From positions 28,089 to 92,088 of the forward strand of contig NZ_JAUHTR010000015.1 in NCBI RefSeq assembly GCF_030418125.1: 64,000 nt of DNA, in the 5' to 3' direction. Below the pieces are notes generated by a model that was not told where the DNA came from, ran no database searches, and saw only the letters and a list, made by a program, of their open reading frames with translations. Below are positions 1-8,126 of the stretch, one piece after another. The position numbers were made by a program, and so were the translations under genes. Position 1 is the first letter of the stretch; each line of letters opens with the position of its first letter. The stretch is from Fictibacillus fluitans. GTDB lineage: Bacteria; Bacillota; Bacilli; Bacillales; Fictibacillaceae.

Positions 1-1080
1 TCCGTTTGCCCCGACAAGCGCAATCTTTTGCCCACGCTCCATGCGCAGGTCAAGCGGGCGGGAAAGCGGTTCGTCATACCCGATGACAAGGTTTTTCGTT
101 TCGAAGATCAGCTTTCCTGAAGTTCGTGCTTCTTTAAAGTTAAACTCAGGTTTCGGCTTTTCCTTGGCTAATTCGATGACATCCATCTTATCCAGCTTTT
201 TTTGGCGGGACATCGCCATGTTTCGGGTCGAAACACGGGCTTTGTTTCGCGCAACAAAGTCTTTTAGCTGAGATATTTCCTGCTGCTGGCGTTTGTATGC
301 CGCTTCAAGCTGCTGCTTCTTCGCTGCATGGATATTCTGGAAGTTGTCGTAATCTCCGACATACCGGTTAAGACCCTGGTTTTCCATATGGTAAATTAAA
401 TTTATGACGCTGTTTAAAAACGGAATATCATGCGAAATCAGGATAAACGCGTTGTCATACTCCAGCAGATACCGTTTCAGCCATTCGATATGCTGCTCAT
501 CGAGGTAGTTGGTCGGCTCATCCAGAAGAAGAATTTCAGGTTTTTCAAGCAATAGCTTGGCAAGGAGTACTTTCGTACGCTGCCCTCCGGACAGGTCATG
601 TACATCGCGATCAAGACCAATGTCATCCAAGCCGAGTCCCCGGGCGATTTCTTCCACTTTTGCGTCAATGACGTAAAAATCGTTATTGGTCAGTGCATCC
701 TGAAGGACACCCACATCCTCAAGAAGTTTTTCGAGCTCTTCAGGAGTTGCTTCTCCCATTTTTTCATACATGCCGTTCATTTCCGCTTCGACATCAAACA
801 GATACTGGAACGCGCTCTTGAGAACATCGCGCATGCTCATTCCCTGCTCGAGTACGGTATGCTGGTCAAGGTAGCCCACGCGGACTTTCCTGGCCCATTC
901 CACCTTGCCTTCATCGGGCTGAAGCTTGCCGGTAATGATATTCATGAAGGTTGATTTACCTTCACCGTTTGCTCCGATCAAGCCGACATGCTCTCCTTTT
1001 AAAAGACGAAAGGAGACGTCATTAAAAATGGCACGGTCACCAAAACCGTGGCTTAAGTTTTTTACTGTTAATACACTCAT
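1..1080 (-). CDS. ykpA: ABC-F ATPase YkpA/YbiT family (3' end cut by window)
   Basis: Two-domain ABC-F ATPase without membrane segments; the family acts on translating ribosomes. The start is the ATG complementary to 1078-1080. Visible from the N terminus: MSVLTVKNLSHGFGDRAIF, the first Walker A GANGEGKST, signature LSGGQRTK, Walker B ILLLDEPTN, the switch ISHDIPFL, then a charged linker (KKQQLEAAYKRQQQEI) and the start of the second Walker A (ALVGANG) at the window edge. About 360 codons are present, so roughly the last third is missing. The N-terminal sequence resembles B. subtilis YkpA closely. Its exact cellular role is not settled by the sequence. Confidence 0.9.
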   Translation of the reverse strand, partial: MSVLTVKNLSHGFGDRAIFNDVSFRLLKGEHVGLIGANGEGKSTFMNIITGKLQPDEGKVEWARKVRVGYLDQHTVLEQGMSMRDVLKSAFQYLFDVEAEMNGMYEKMGEATPEELEKLLEDVGVLQDALTNNDFYVIDAKVEEIARGLGLDDIGLDRDVHDLSGGQRTKVLLAKLLLEKPEILLLDEPTNYLDEQHIEWLKRYLLEYDNAFILISHDIPFLNSVINLIYHMENQGLNRYVGDYDNFQNIHAAKKQQLEAAYKRQQQEISQLKDFVARNKARVSTRNMAMSRQKKLDKMDVIELAKEKPKPEFNFKEARTSGKLIFETKNLVIGYDEPLSRPLDLRMERGQKIALVGANG

Positions 1081-1236
1081 CTATATACACCTTTTCTTGT
1101 TTGTTAAGATCACCATTTGATTATAGTATGTTTGGCAGGGAGAACTCAATGTTTCCGGGATATTTTTCAAATAATGTTTGATAGGGAGGAAGGTTGGGAA
1201 ACTTTTACTGTACCAAGAAAAAGGAGGATTGCCAAC

Positions 1237-1434
1237 ATGAATGACTACAGTGTAGTACCTGACAGGGGAGTCAACGGATGGATTGTAAAACTTCAGGATG
1301 TGGCACCTACAGAAACATACACAAGCAGGGCAGAAGCCATTGAGGAAGCGGAGCGGCTGGCAAAGGAGAATACGCCAAGCAGAGTTCTTGTATATGATTC
1401 AAAGCTTGAAATTGAGGAAGAAAAAAAATTCTAA
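1237..1434 (+). CDS. DUF2188-type small protein
   Basis: 65-residue soluble protein. The start at 1237 is chosen because AAGGAGG lies 8 nt upstream; the longer frame from 1117 has no ribosome binding site. The core (GWIVKLQDVAPTETYTSRAEA followed by an acidic helix and RVLVYDSK) matches the layout of DUF2188, small proteins that read as one beta-hairpin unit with a helix. No function is known for the family. A dispersed repeat whose ends form a large inverted repeat follows the stop at once and may end transcription. Confidence 0.65.
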   Translation: MNDYSVVPDRGVNGWIVKLQDVAPTETYTSRAEAIEEAERLAKENTPSRVLVYDSKLEIEEEKKF

Positions 1435-1440
1435 GAGAAA

Positions 1441-1540
1441 GGGGCTGTCCAGAAAGTCAAAAATTGACCTTCAGGAAGCCTCTTTTTGTGTAAAAAGCTT
1501 CCACGAAAATCAACGGCTTCCAGGCTTCTTGGACAGCTCC
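1441..1540 (+). repeat. Short, internally deleted copy of dispersed repeat family A
   Basis: 100 bp flanked by a terminal inverted repeat (ggggctgtcc at 1441, ggacagctcc at 1531). The left arm (agtcaaaaattgaccttcag) and right arm (aaaatcaacggcttccaggc) match the arms of longer copies at 12089-12387 and 49178-49415, but the roughly 150 bp GC-rich centre is absent. The arms can fold into one long hairpin followed by a T-run. Confidence 0.8.
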
Positions 1541-1550
1541 TTTTCCACAT

Positions 1551-1579
1551 AAAAAAAGGAGCCTTGGGACCAAGACTCC
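1551..1579 (-). terminator. Intrinsic terminator of the small-peptide cluster
   Basis: On the minus strand a stem ggagtcttgg/ccaaggctcc with a 2-nt loop is followed by seven Ts. It lies downstream of the three tiny ORFs read leftward from 2273. Confidence 0.75.
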
Positions 1580-1677
1580 TTCAATCTTAATTCTTCTTCA
1601 ACATACGTGGTTTCTTGCCTTTCATTCGTCTTGCAGTGTTACATTCTTACATTCGTACTACAAACTTGCATTTGTTC

Positions 1678-1782
1678 TTAAAACTTACCTTCTTGCATTT
1701 CGTTCATATTTCCACCATTAGGTCCATCTTTCGGTTCTTCGCAAGGTTCGGAACCTAATCGCTCCGCTCCATGACAAATCAC
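1678..1782 (-). pseudogene. Degenerate third copy of the SETCN-PRDGP peptide gene
   Basis: This unit shares the core SEPCEEPKDGP with the two peptide ORFs upstream, and at DNA level aligns with them over about 34 nt (1721-1754). The ATG that corresponds to the other starts opens a frame ending after five codons (MERSD), so the copy is shifted by 1 nt. The conserved frame could only start at a GTG at 1780-1782, giving 34 residues. It may be a decayed duplicate. Confidence 0.4.
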
Positions 1783-1898
1783 TCCAATTTGGATCTGAAT
1801 AGCGTTTATTCCATTTTCATTAAAAGTTGCACAGGTCTTACATCCGTACAATGCTTTTACTTAAACTTTCTAAATTACCTTACGGACTTTCATGTTTC

Positions 1899-1985
1899 CT
1901 AAATCGCTCTTACACACTTACACGTAATACTAGGTCCATCTCTTGGATCATTGCATGTCTCGGAACTGTAAACGTTCTTACCCAT
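1899..1985 (-). CDS. 28-residue peptide, unknown function (SETCNDPRDGP type)
   Basis: Tiny ORF with a good ribosome binding site (GGAGGG, 6 nt before the ATG). The peptide starts MGKNVYSSETCNDPRDGP and ends ITCKCVRAI, with three cysteines and no signal peptide. It shares the core SET(C/S)N(D/E)PRDGP with a second ORF about 290 bp upstream and a decayed copy about 210 bp downstream. I do not recognise the family. The conserved core and the repeated ribosome binding site argue that it is translated; a signal or toxin-like role is a guess. Confidence 0.5.
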   Translation of the reverse strand: MGKNVYSSETCNDPRDGPSITCKCVRAI

Positions 1986-2216
1986 TGCAAACCCTCCAGT
2001 ATATGACTTAGTAAAGAGTAAAGCATCTTTCATAGAGCTGACTTTTTGAATCATAAATCGGTGTGGCTAAATTTCTTCTTGCTACTTACTACTTACTTTT
2101 TTGTTACCTTAATACTGAACTTCCCAATGCCTTTGTTGCTGAATTTCCTTCTTACTGTGTTGATGTAGTACTGAATTGCCTTTTACTGTCTTGCTGTATG
2201 GCTTGTGTTGCATTCA

Positions 2217-2273
2217 CTATTTCGGTCCATCTCTTGGCTCATTGGATGTTTCGGAACGATTGTTCTTACTCAT
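2217..2273 (-). CDS. 18-residue peptide, unknown function (SETSNEPRDGP type)
   Basis: Tiny ORF with GGAGGG 7 nt before its ATG. The product reads MSKNNRSETSNEPRDGPK, hydrophilic, with no signal peptide. It aligns at protein and DNA level with the ORF at 1899-1985, but the shared cysteine is serine and the C-terminal tail is missing. Probably the first unit of a decaying tandem array transcribed leftward to the terminator at 1551-1579. Confidence 0.45.
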   Translation of the reverse strand: MSKNNRSETSNEPRDGPK

Positions 2274-2370
2274 CACAATTCCCTCCATATGGTTGATATA
2301 GTGTTGCATAGTTTGTTTTCCCGATCATCCAGATTTAAAACACTTTTTTTAAATAAATTTTAAAAAAACT

Positions 2371-2979
2371 TTAGAGTGGATTAACAGCCGTTACAATGAC
2401 TGCATCCACAGGCTTTAAGTCCAAAATGGTCTCATTGATTTGTCCGAATTCGGCTTCTTTTAAATACAATGAAATAACCTTGCTTATTTCCTGTGTTGTT
2501 TCATCATCTGCGCCTTTTTCATGAGGCTGAAGGGTGATGGCAATGCGCGCTCCCGGTTTCATTAACTGCTTGATCGTTTTAAGGTAAGCAATGGGATCCT
2601 TCCATATGAGGATCGAGTTGACGGAATACACACCGTCAAACTGCATGGACTTCTCCGCAGAAGAAATAGGGCCGTGGTATAGTTCCACACGACCATCATT
2701 AATATATTCCTCATTTCGTGAGGCTGCTTGTTTTTTCATTTCTTCAGAGACATCAAAGCCAACGATATGGCAGGAAGGGTAGGTACTGCATACATATTCA
2801 ATGCCTACGCCGGGGCCGAAACCCACTTCAAGCAGATTGTCGTTGTCTTTAGGATTTAGAGCGGAGATGGTTTTTTCATTTAATTCTTTATTTTCATTGG
2901 ACATGATCTTGCCGGCAATCTTGCCCAGCAATCCCTCCGGCTTTTCAAATTGCTCTGAAACTTTTTTACGAATGCTCAT
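2371..2979 (-). CDS. Class I SAM-dependent methyltransferase
   Basis: 202-residue soluble protein with the Rossmann methyltransferase core: motif I LLEVGFGPGVGIEYV near residue 50, motif II acidic VGFDVSEEM near 75, then GRVELYHGPI and the DGVYSVNSILIW strand. It lacks substrate-defining features, so the acceptor is unknown. The ATG at 2979 is preferred over an upstream ATG at 3087 because AGGAG sits 9 nt before it and the extra 36 residues overlap the terminator of the gene upstream. It is read in the same direction as the SDR gene but separated from it by that terminator. Confidence 0.8.
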   Translation of the reverse strand: MSIRKKVSEQFEKPEGLLGKIAGKIMSNENKELNEKTISALNPKDNDNLLEVGFGPGVGIEYVCSTYPSCHIVGFDVSEEMKKQAASRNEEYINDGRVELYHGPISSAEKSMQFDGVYSVNSILIWKDPIAYLKTIKQLMKPGARIAITLQPHEKGADDETTQEISKVISLYLKEAEFGQINETILDLKPVDAVIVTAVNPL

Positions 2980-3063
2980 GCGGCACACTCCTGTTTTTAT
3001 GGATTCACTAATCAATGTACCCAAAAGGGAGCCATCCAAAAAGTCAGGAGAAGGTAAGAACAC

Positions 3064-3091
3064 AAAAAGGACCGGATGAGATTCCATCCGG
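3064..3091 (-). terminator. Terminator after the SDR gene
   Basis: Stem ccggatg/catccgg with a 6-nt loop, followed on the minus strand by cctttttg. It separates the dehydrogenase from the methyltransferase gene. Confidence 0.75.
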
Positions 3092-3101
3092 CCGGAGATT
3101 C

Positions 3102-3845
3102 CTATTGAGCTGTATATCCGCCATCAACAAGCAGATTAGCTCCGGTAATAAAGCTTGCGTCATCAGAAGCCAAAAAAGCAACGGCTTTGGCCACTTCTTC
3201 GGGTTTGCCCAGCCTGCCGACAGGATGCAGGGAAATCAGGTGATTTCTCATATCATCATCAAGCTGCTGAAGAAGAGGGGTATCAATGTAACCCGGACAA
3301 ACGGCATTTACCCTGATATTTTCCTTGGCATATTCAACCGCCAGAGTACGGGTCAGGTTAACTACGCCGCCTTTGGCTGCGGTATAGGCTGCGGTAGCTC
3401 CCTGACCGACATGACCGAGGATGGAAGCACAGTTGACCACACTTCCGCCTCCACTTTTTCTCATGGCGGCAATGGCGTGCTTGGCACAGAGAAAAACACC
3501 GTCAAGGTTAATGGAAATCACTTTTCTCCATTCTTCAATTGAAAGGTCAACTGAAGGAGACATGCCGCCAATCCCGGCATTGCTGAACAGGATGTCGAGC
3601 TTTCCAAACTCTGTAACGGCTTTCTCCACCATGTTCTGAATGTCGTCTTCATTGGTGACATCAACATGCTGGTAGATGACTTTCGTTTCATCTGAATGGA
3701 GCTCGGCGGCAAGCCGTTTGCCGCGTTCGTCGTTAACGTCAGCGATCAGTACATGTGCACCGCTGGCTGCCATTTCCCGTACAGCAGATTCTCCGATTCC
3801 ACTGGATCCTCCTGTAATAATGGCTGCTTTTCCTTTTAATCTCAT
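3102..3845 (-). CDS. Short-chain dehydrogenase/reductase (SDR family)
   Basis: 247-residue classical SDR oxidoreductase. The NAD(P)-binding motif TGGSSGIG lies at residues 11-18, the NAG motif at 89-91 (FSNAGIGG), the catalytic Ser in NCASILG and the YxxxK pair in YTAAKGG near residue 154. The C terminus LVDGGYTAQ is typical. An Asp after strand 2 (LIADVNDERG) favours NAD(H). The substrate cannot be inferred. GGAGGT precedes the ATG by 11 nt. The gene appears monocistronic. Confidence 0.88.
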   Translation of the reverse strand: MRLKGKAAIITGGSSGIGESAVREMAASGAHVLIADVNDERGKRLAAELHSDETKVIYQHVDVTNEDDIQNMVEKAVTEFGKLDILFSNAGIGGMSPSVDLSIEEWRKVISINLDGVFLCAKHAIAAMRKSGGGSVVNCASILGHVGQGATAAYTAAKGGVVNLTRTLAVEYAKENIRVNAVCPGYIDTPLLQQLDDDMRNHLISLHPVGRLGKPEEVAKAVAFLASDDASFITGANLLVDGGYTAQ

Positions 3846-3913
3846 GAGTATGACCTCCCTGTTTTAGTCACTTTCACTATACCCTTAACAGCGGTAAAAC
3901 AATGTGAATAAAG

Positions 3914-4564
3914 TTACAGGTTATTGGTAACATTTTTATTTTTTTTGAAAAAGTAGTAGGAAGAAGCAATGGAAATAAGTGAAGATATGATTATGACAGG
4001 GAAAATCAGATAGCTTCTCCAGCCGGAAGGGGCCAGCAGCGAAAGAAGGATAATAATCCCTGTTGCAAAAAAGAGCTTGGCGCTGAACCGGTGAGTCTTC
4101 TTCCATACCTCTTCATCGGAAAGGGTCCATGGAGTTTTAATGCCAATGAACCAATTCGGCTTGACCTGCTGCATATAGTTTCCAAGAATAATAAACAGAA
4201 GACCAAGTATGACCGGCATTACGATTTTAATGGAAACGGAATACCCAAGTCCTGAAACAATGATCATGAGATTAATGACAAAGAACAGGGCCATCAGGCA
4301 ATAAATAATAATGAGATAGCTGCGGGAAAATTTTTGGTAGTTGTCTCGCTTTGGGTCGATCTTCGGTAAAAAGTAAAGAGACAGATAAACAAAAATCAAG
4401 AGTGCGAGGCTCATAGCCATGGCTGAGAACTTGGAGGCATATCCATCAGCCTCGCCGTTCAGTCCCCAATGAATAGGCAATTGGGAAGGGAGCTGTGAAT
4501 AGAATATGAGCCAAACAGCTGCTGCAGCAAGAATGATGAAAATGGGAAAGGCGTGTTTTTTCAT
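3914..4564 (-). CDS. sdpI: SdpI-family integral membrane protein
   Basis: 216-residue membrane protein with about six hydrophobic segments. The N-terminal DUF1648 part contains LPIHWGLNGEADGYASK; the C-terminal SdpI part contains PNWFIGIKTPWTLSDEEVW. In B. subtilis SdpI gives immunity to the cannibalism toxin SdpC and also captures its repressor SdpR at the membrane. Its start overlaps the stop of the ArsR-type gene upstream (ATGA), so the two are translationally coupled. No sdpABC toxin genes are in the window, so here it may answer a foreign toxin or an envelope signal. Confidence 0.85.
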   Translation of the reverse strand: MKKHAFPIFIILAAAAVWLIFYSQLPSQLPIHWGLNGEADGYASKFSAMAMSLALLIFVYLSLYFLPKIDPKRDNYQKFSRSYLIIIYCLMALFFVINLMIIVSGLGYSVSIKIVMPVILGLLFIILGNYMQQVKPNWFIGIKTPWTLSDEEVWKKTHRFSAKLFFATGIIILLSLLAPSGWRSYLIFPVIIISSLISIASSYYFFKKNKNVTNNL

Positions 4565-4848
4565 TTTTCATTCTCTCCTTTATGGATAGGATTGCTTTGC
4601 ATGACACCAAAAAACCAATTCATCACGTCCTGGAACACAGTGGTGTTGATGGAATAGATAATATATTGTCCTCGCTTTTCATCCTGGATCAGCTCGGTTT
4701 TCTTGAGCGTGTTCAAATGGTGGGAGATTGTCGGCTTTGTCATTTGAAAATGATCAGCGATTTCACCTGCCGTCATATCCCTGTTTTTAAGAAGGTCCAG
4801 GATCCGGCGCCGGGTGGGATCGGCTAACGCCTTAAACACCTCGTTCAC
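4561..4848 (-). CDS. sdpR: SdpR-like ArsR-family autorepressor
   Basis: 95-residue winged-helix protein of the ArsR type: FKALADPTRRRILDLL at the N terminus, then the recognition helix MTKPTISHHLNTLKK near residues 38-52 and the wing KRGQYIIYSIN. It has no metal-binding cysteines, as in SdpR. It heads a two-gene operon with sdpI. A near-perfect 22-bp inverted repeat lies about 28 bp upstream next to a TATACT-like -10, consistent with autorepression relieved when SdpI sequesters it. Assignment to SdpR rests on sequence similarity and the partner gene. Confidence 0.85.
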   Translation of the reverse strand: MNEVFKALADPTRRRILDLLKNRDMTAGEIADHFQMTKPTISHHLNTLKKTELIQDEKRGQYIIYSINTTVFQDVMNWFFGVMQSNPIHKGENEK

Positions 4849-4875
4849 ATCAACTCTCCTTTCTGGAAGAAAAAG

Positions 4876-4897
4876 TATTTAGATGTTCATCTAAATA
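4876..4897 (-). promoter_or_regulatory. Candidate SdpR operator
   Basis: Inverted repeat tatttagatg-tt-catctaaata (10-bp arms) ending directly at a TATACT -10-like hexamer on the minus strand, upstream of the sdpR start. ArsR-type repressors bind such sites; the regulator assignment is inference from position. Confidence 0.65.
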
Positions 4898-4943
4898 GTA
4901 TATAAATAAAAAGAAATTGTAAATAGGCAGAGATACAAATGGC

Positions 4944-4969
4944 AAAAAAAAAGACAGCGGTATGCTGTC
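4944..4969 (-). terminator. Terminator after yerD
   Basis: Stem gacagc/gctgtc with a 5-nt loop followed on the minus strand by nine Ts, 11 bp after the yerD stop. Confidence 0.8.
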
Positions 4970-4979
4970 ACAGGTTTTT

Positions 4980-6584
4980 TTAGTGTTCCTGATGCTGCGT
5001 TTTCTTTGCGGCGTGTAAAATCTCATCCAGCGGGAACACACGTCCGAGCTTATCTTTATGAACGATATGCTTTCGTTCGAACTTGGTGGGGGAGTCAATC
5101 CCCGCAGCTGCAGCAAGGTTAAATAAACCTTCCCTCAGCGAAACCAGATAGTTGCAGACCCGGTATTGTTTTTCCTCAACAATGAGCCCGTCCTGCAGCT
5201 TTTTGTTGGTGGTTGCCACCCCGACAGGGCAGTTATTCGTATGGCAAACCTGTGCCATAATGCAGCCCACGCTGATCATGAACCCGCGGGCGAGGTTGAC
5301 CAAATCTGCGCCCATGGCGAGCGCAATGGCGATTTTGTCCGGAGTGATCAACCTTCCAGATGCAATGAGCTTGACCCTGTTCCGTATGCCGTATTCTTTG
5401 AGCATTTCATCGACAATAGGGAGGGCGGACTGGATCGGCAGTCCGACAGTATCGGCCAATTCCTGAAAGGTCGCTCCGGTTCCGCCCTCACCGCCATCAA
5501 TCGTAATAAAATCAGGGCATTCACCGCTTTCTTTCATATAGGCCACCAATTCTTCCAGTGCGTCCAGGTCTCCAACTACAATTTTAATGCCGATGGGTTT
5601 TCCTGACACATTCCTCAATTCTTCAACAAAGTGAAGCAGGGTGGCTGGAGAATCAAACTCTTTGAACCGGTTGGGGCTGTTGATTGTTTTACCGGGTTCA
5701 ACCAGCCGTATTTTTGCGATTTCTTCTGTAACTTTTTCACCCTCCACATGTCCGCCGCGAGTTTTTGCCCCCTGTGCAAGCTTGAGTTCAAACGCTTTAA
5801 TCTGTTCCATTTCGCTTTTTTGCTTAAACGCTTCCCATGAAAATTCTCCGTCCAGGTTTCTTACTCCAAACAGCCCCGGACCGATTTGGAAGATAATGTC
5901 CGTCTTGCCTGCAAGATGATGCTCGGAAAGTCCGCCTTCACCTGTGTTCATCCACGTACCACCGGCCATCGCCAGGCCTTTGGATAGAGCGGAAATCGCG
6001 TTTTCGCCGAGAGCGCCATAGCTCATGCCTGATTGGCCGATTAGTCCTTTAAGCTTAAAAGGGTGCCGGCATGTGTGTTCTCCCAGAATCACAGCGTTCT
6101 CGTCTGTAAGATAAACCGGATTAATCAGCTTTTCCTCGCTGCGCTCTTTTCGGGAAAATAAGTTATCGCCTTCCTCTACATAAATCCTCGTTCTGATCTT
6201 GGGCTCATTATCCACCTTCAGCTCTGTTCTCAATTTTGGGAACAAGGTATTGCGGATAAAATATCCCTCTTCACCAAAATCCCTTTGAGAACCAAAGCCC
6301 ACCAGCCTGTCTTTATACTTCCCGGACTTCACCACATCCTGAAATTCTTTGCGTGAAAACGGCTTTCCTTCATTGTCGTTGTTATATAAATACTGCCTTA
6401 GCTCGGGTCCTATTTTTTCAGTGAAATACCTGACTTTCCCGAGGACCGGGAAGTTTCTGAGGATGGAATGCTGCTTTTGGCGGTCGTCTTTTATGTACAA
6501 GTAAATGAAGAAGACAATGGGAACCAAAAGCAAGATACCAATTATGATAAGTAAAGCGATTACAAGATCGAATAGAACGTTCAT
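4980..6584 (-). CDS. yerD: FMN-binding glutamate synthase family protein YerD
   Basis: 534 residues. One N-terminal membrane helix (about residues 4-27), then a glutamate-synthase-like FMN barrel: GQSGMSYGALGENAISAL, GGTWMNTGEGGLSEHH, ITIDGGEGGTGA and the cysteine-bearing C-terminal stretch CHTNNCPVGVATT. This is the synthase half only, with no glutaminase domain, and close in length to B. subtilis YerD. Electron partner and true substrate are unknown. The frame stays open to 7079, but GGAGG 7 nt before the ATG at 6584 fixes the start, and the extra 165 residues are Pro/Ser-rich shadow of the opposite-strand gene. Confidence 0.85.
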   Translation of the reverse strand: MNVLFDLVIALLIIIGILLLVPIVFFIYLYIKDDRQKQHSILRNFPVLGKVRYFTEKIGPELRQYLYNNDNEGKPFSRKEFQDVVKSGKYKDRLVGFGSQRDFGEEGYFIRNTLFPKLRTELKVDNEPKIRTRIYVEEGDNLFSRKERSEEKLINPVYLTDENAVILGEHTCRHPFKLKGLIGQSGMSYGALGENAISALSKGLAMAGGTWMNTGEGGLSEHHLAGKTDIIFQIGPGLFGVRNLDGEFSWEAFKQKSEMEQIKAFELKLAQGAKTRGGHVEGEKVTEEIAKIRLVEPGKTINSPNRFKEFDSPATLLHFVEELRNVSGKPIGIKIVVGDLDALEELVAYMKESGECPDFITIDGGEGGTGATFQELADTVGLPIQSALPIVDEMLKEYGIRNRVKLIASGRLITPDKIAIALAMGADLVNLARGFMISVGCIMAQVCHTNNCPVGVATTNKKLQDGLIVEEKQYRVCNYLVSLREGLFNLAAAAGIDSPTKFERKHIVHKDKLGRVFPLDEILHAAKKTQHQEH

Positions 6585-6709
6585 CACAATCCTCCTTACA
6601 AATTTTGTGGACAAAGCACTTATCATTCCTTTTCCACGAATGGCAAAAATAGAAACCAGGGGGAAATCGGGTATACTGGTAAGAAATTGATGGATAAAGG
6701 GAGAGGCAA

Positions 6710-7444
6710 ATGGAGTTTTTTGATCACTACCTAAGGGCTTTGCTGTCCTTGCCCGTAAGGGAGCGGTACAGCAGGGAGGACTTGCTGACTTCCGCGTTTC
6801 TGATGGAAAAACACGGTCAGCTTGAAATGTTTTATTCTCCGCATAATGAAGCGGTAAATGAGAAGGGGAAAATCGTAATTGTTGGCATAACCCCGGGTTG
6901 GGTGCAGATGGAGCTCGCCTTCCGGACGGCGAGAAGGCTATTGGAAGAAGGGGAGGGTACGGCGGAAATTTTAACAGCAGCCAAAAAGGCGGCGCAGTTT
7001 TCAGGAAGCATGAGAACGTATCTGATTCAGATGCTGGATGAGATGGAACTGCCCTCGTTTTTTGAACTTCCGGATGCATCTGCTCTGTTTGGTGAAGAGC
7101 GGCAGCTGCTGCACACGGTTTCGCTCCTTAAATATCCGGTGTTTTCAAACGGGAAAAACTACACAGGACACCAGCCGCCCATCAAAAATAATTCGTTTTT
7201 AATGAACTATGCAAGGGATACCTTAGAAACGGATATCCTGACCCTTGACCGACCCTTGATTGTTCCGCTCGGAAAAGCCGTGGAAGACGTTCTGCACATT
7301 TTTATCGATGAAGGAAAGATCGATGAATCGCAGTGCCTGCTTGGCTTTCCCCACCCTTCAGGTGCGAATGGCCACCGGCACAGACAGCTGCGGGAAAGAA
7401 AGGGAGCGCTCCGGGAAAAACTGCAAACTTTTTTTACAACATAA
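6710..7444 (+). CDS. Uracil-DNA-glycosylase-fold protein, uncharacterised
   Basis: 244-residue soluble protein. KIVIVGITPGWVQM near residues 50-63 resembles the first active-site loop of the uracil-DNA glycosylase superfamily (GxxPG), and GFPHPSGANGHR near 215-226 resembles its HPS leucine-loop motif. PLIVPLGKAVEDVL between them resembles the strand before that motif. No Fe-S cysteines are seen. The fold is inferred from these two motifs; activity on DNA is not shown. Start ATG with GGGAGAGG upstream. It diverges from yerD and ends at a shared terminator. Confidence 0.6.
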   Translation: MEFFDHYLRALLSLPVRERYSREDLLTSAFLMEKHGQLEMFYSPHNEAVNEKGKIVIVGITPGWVQMELAFRTARRLLEEGEGTAEILTAAKKAAQFSGSMRTYLIQMLDEMELPSFFELPDASALFGEERQLLHTVSLLKYPVFSNGKNYTGHQPPIKNNSFLMNYARDTLETDILTLDRPLIVPLGKAVEDVLHIFIDEGKIDESQCLLGFPHPSGANGHRHRQLRERKGALREKLQTFFTT

Positions 7445-7477
7445 AAACCGCCGGCAGATGGCCGGCGGCTGATTTTT
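7443..7477. terminator. Bidirectional terminator
   Basis: Stem ccgccggc/gccggcgg flanked by A-run and T-run between the convergent genes ending at 7444 and 7476. Confidence 0.8.
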
Positions 7478-7631
7478 ATTCTTCTTCTTTTCGGTTCTTG
7501 AAGGCTTCATTGGTTACGATATACGGATCCACTTCGGCTTTTTCCTTCCCTTGATCAGCAATCATGCTTTCTTCAGGAAAGTTGCCTGGATGACCTTTTT
7601 TCTTATGTTCGAATTCTTTTCCGCGAGACAT
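7476..7631 (-). CDS. Small hydrophilic protein, unknown (51 aa)
   Basis: Highly charged 51-residue protein beginning MSRGKEFEHKKKGHPGNFPE and ending in KNRKEEE, with no hydrophobic segment. The start has AGAGGA about 8 nt upstream. The composition resembles small stress or spore proteins of bacilli such as YfhD-type proteins, but I do not recognise the family. It is convergent with the glycosylase-fold gene and shares a terminator with it. Confidence 0.6.
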   Translation of the reverse strand: MSRGKEFEHKKKGHPGNFPEESMIADQGKEKAEVDPYIVTNEAFKNRKEEE

Positions 7632-7696
7632 TGTACAGTATCCTCTCTATGGTTAAATAATCGTTTCATAAAGATTATGTGCCAATGAACGATATT

Positions 7697-7981
7697 TTAA
7701 ACCATTCCCACAAGTTCAACAGAAACATCGTTGAACATCCCGTTTCCGGTATAGTTGCCGTCAAGGTCAAATTGCCAGTCATGCGGGCCGGCTTCAATAT
7801 GTATGACGCCAGGCATAATATCCATCACGATAGTGGTGATTAAGGAAACCGAAATTTGCTCTTTAATAAAATCATCTGCTACTTTATAGGCAATTTTCAT
7901 CAAATGCTGATCTATGATATTCAAGTCTTTCTCCTCAAAGGCCATCACAACATTCATTACCGTGTATTCATATACGTTCAT
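7697..7981 (-). CDS. Hypothetical protein (94 aa)
   Basis: Soluble 94-residue protein starting MNVYEYTVMNVVMAFEEKD; the C-terminal half (MPGVIHIEAGPHDWQFDLDG) looks like a beta-rich unit. AAGGGG lies 9 nt before the ATG. No family recognised. It is monocistronic and divergent from the AraC-type regulator at 8127. Confidence 0.6.
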   Translation of the reverse strand: MNVYEYTVMNVVMAFEEKDLNIIDQHLMKIAYKVADDFIKEQISVSLITTIVMDIMPGVIHIEAGPHDWQFDLDGNYTGNGMFNDVSVELVGMV

Positions 7982-8126
7982 TCAGCTCATCCCCTTAATC
8001 TTATTTACAACCAGTATTGCCTTAATCTATGAATCTATTCATCTCTTTTTAAAAAAACAGAAAGAACTGGAAGGTTAAAGGAGAACATTTAATTGAACAC
8101 AATAAGCTTGGCAGAAGGAGGCTAGC

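Noticed and set aside
2063..2296. 77-residue Cys-rich hydrophobic protein on the plus strand
   Set aside because: No ribosome binding site; it is the antisense shadow of the repeated small-peptide region.
6585..7079. N-terminal extension of YerD by 165 residues
   Set aside because: The extra part is Pro/Ser-rich, lies opposite a real gene, and the ATG at 6584 has a good ribosome binding site and gives the family length.
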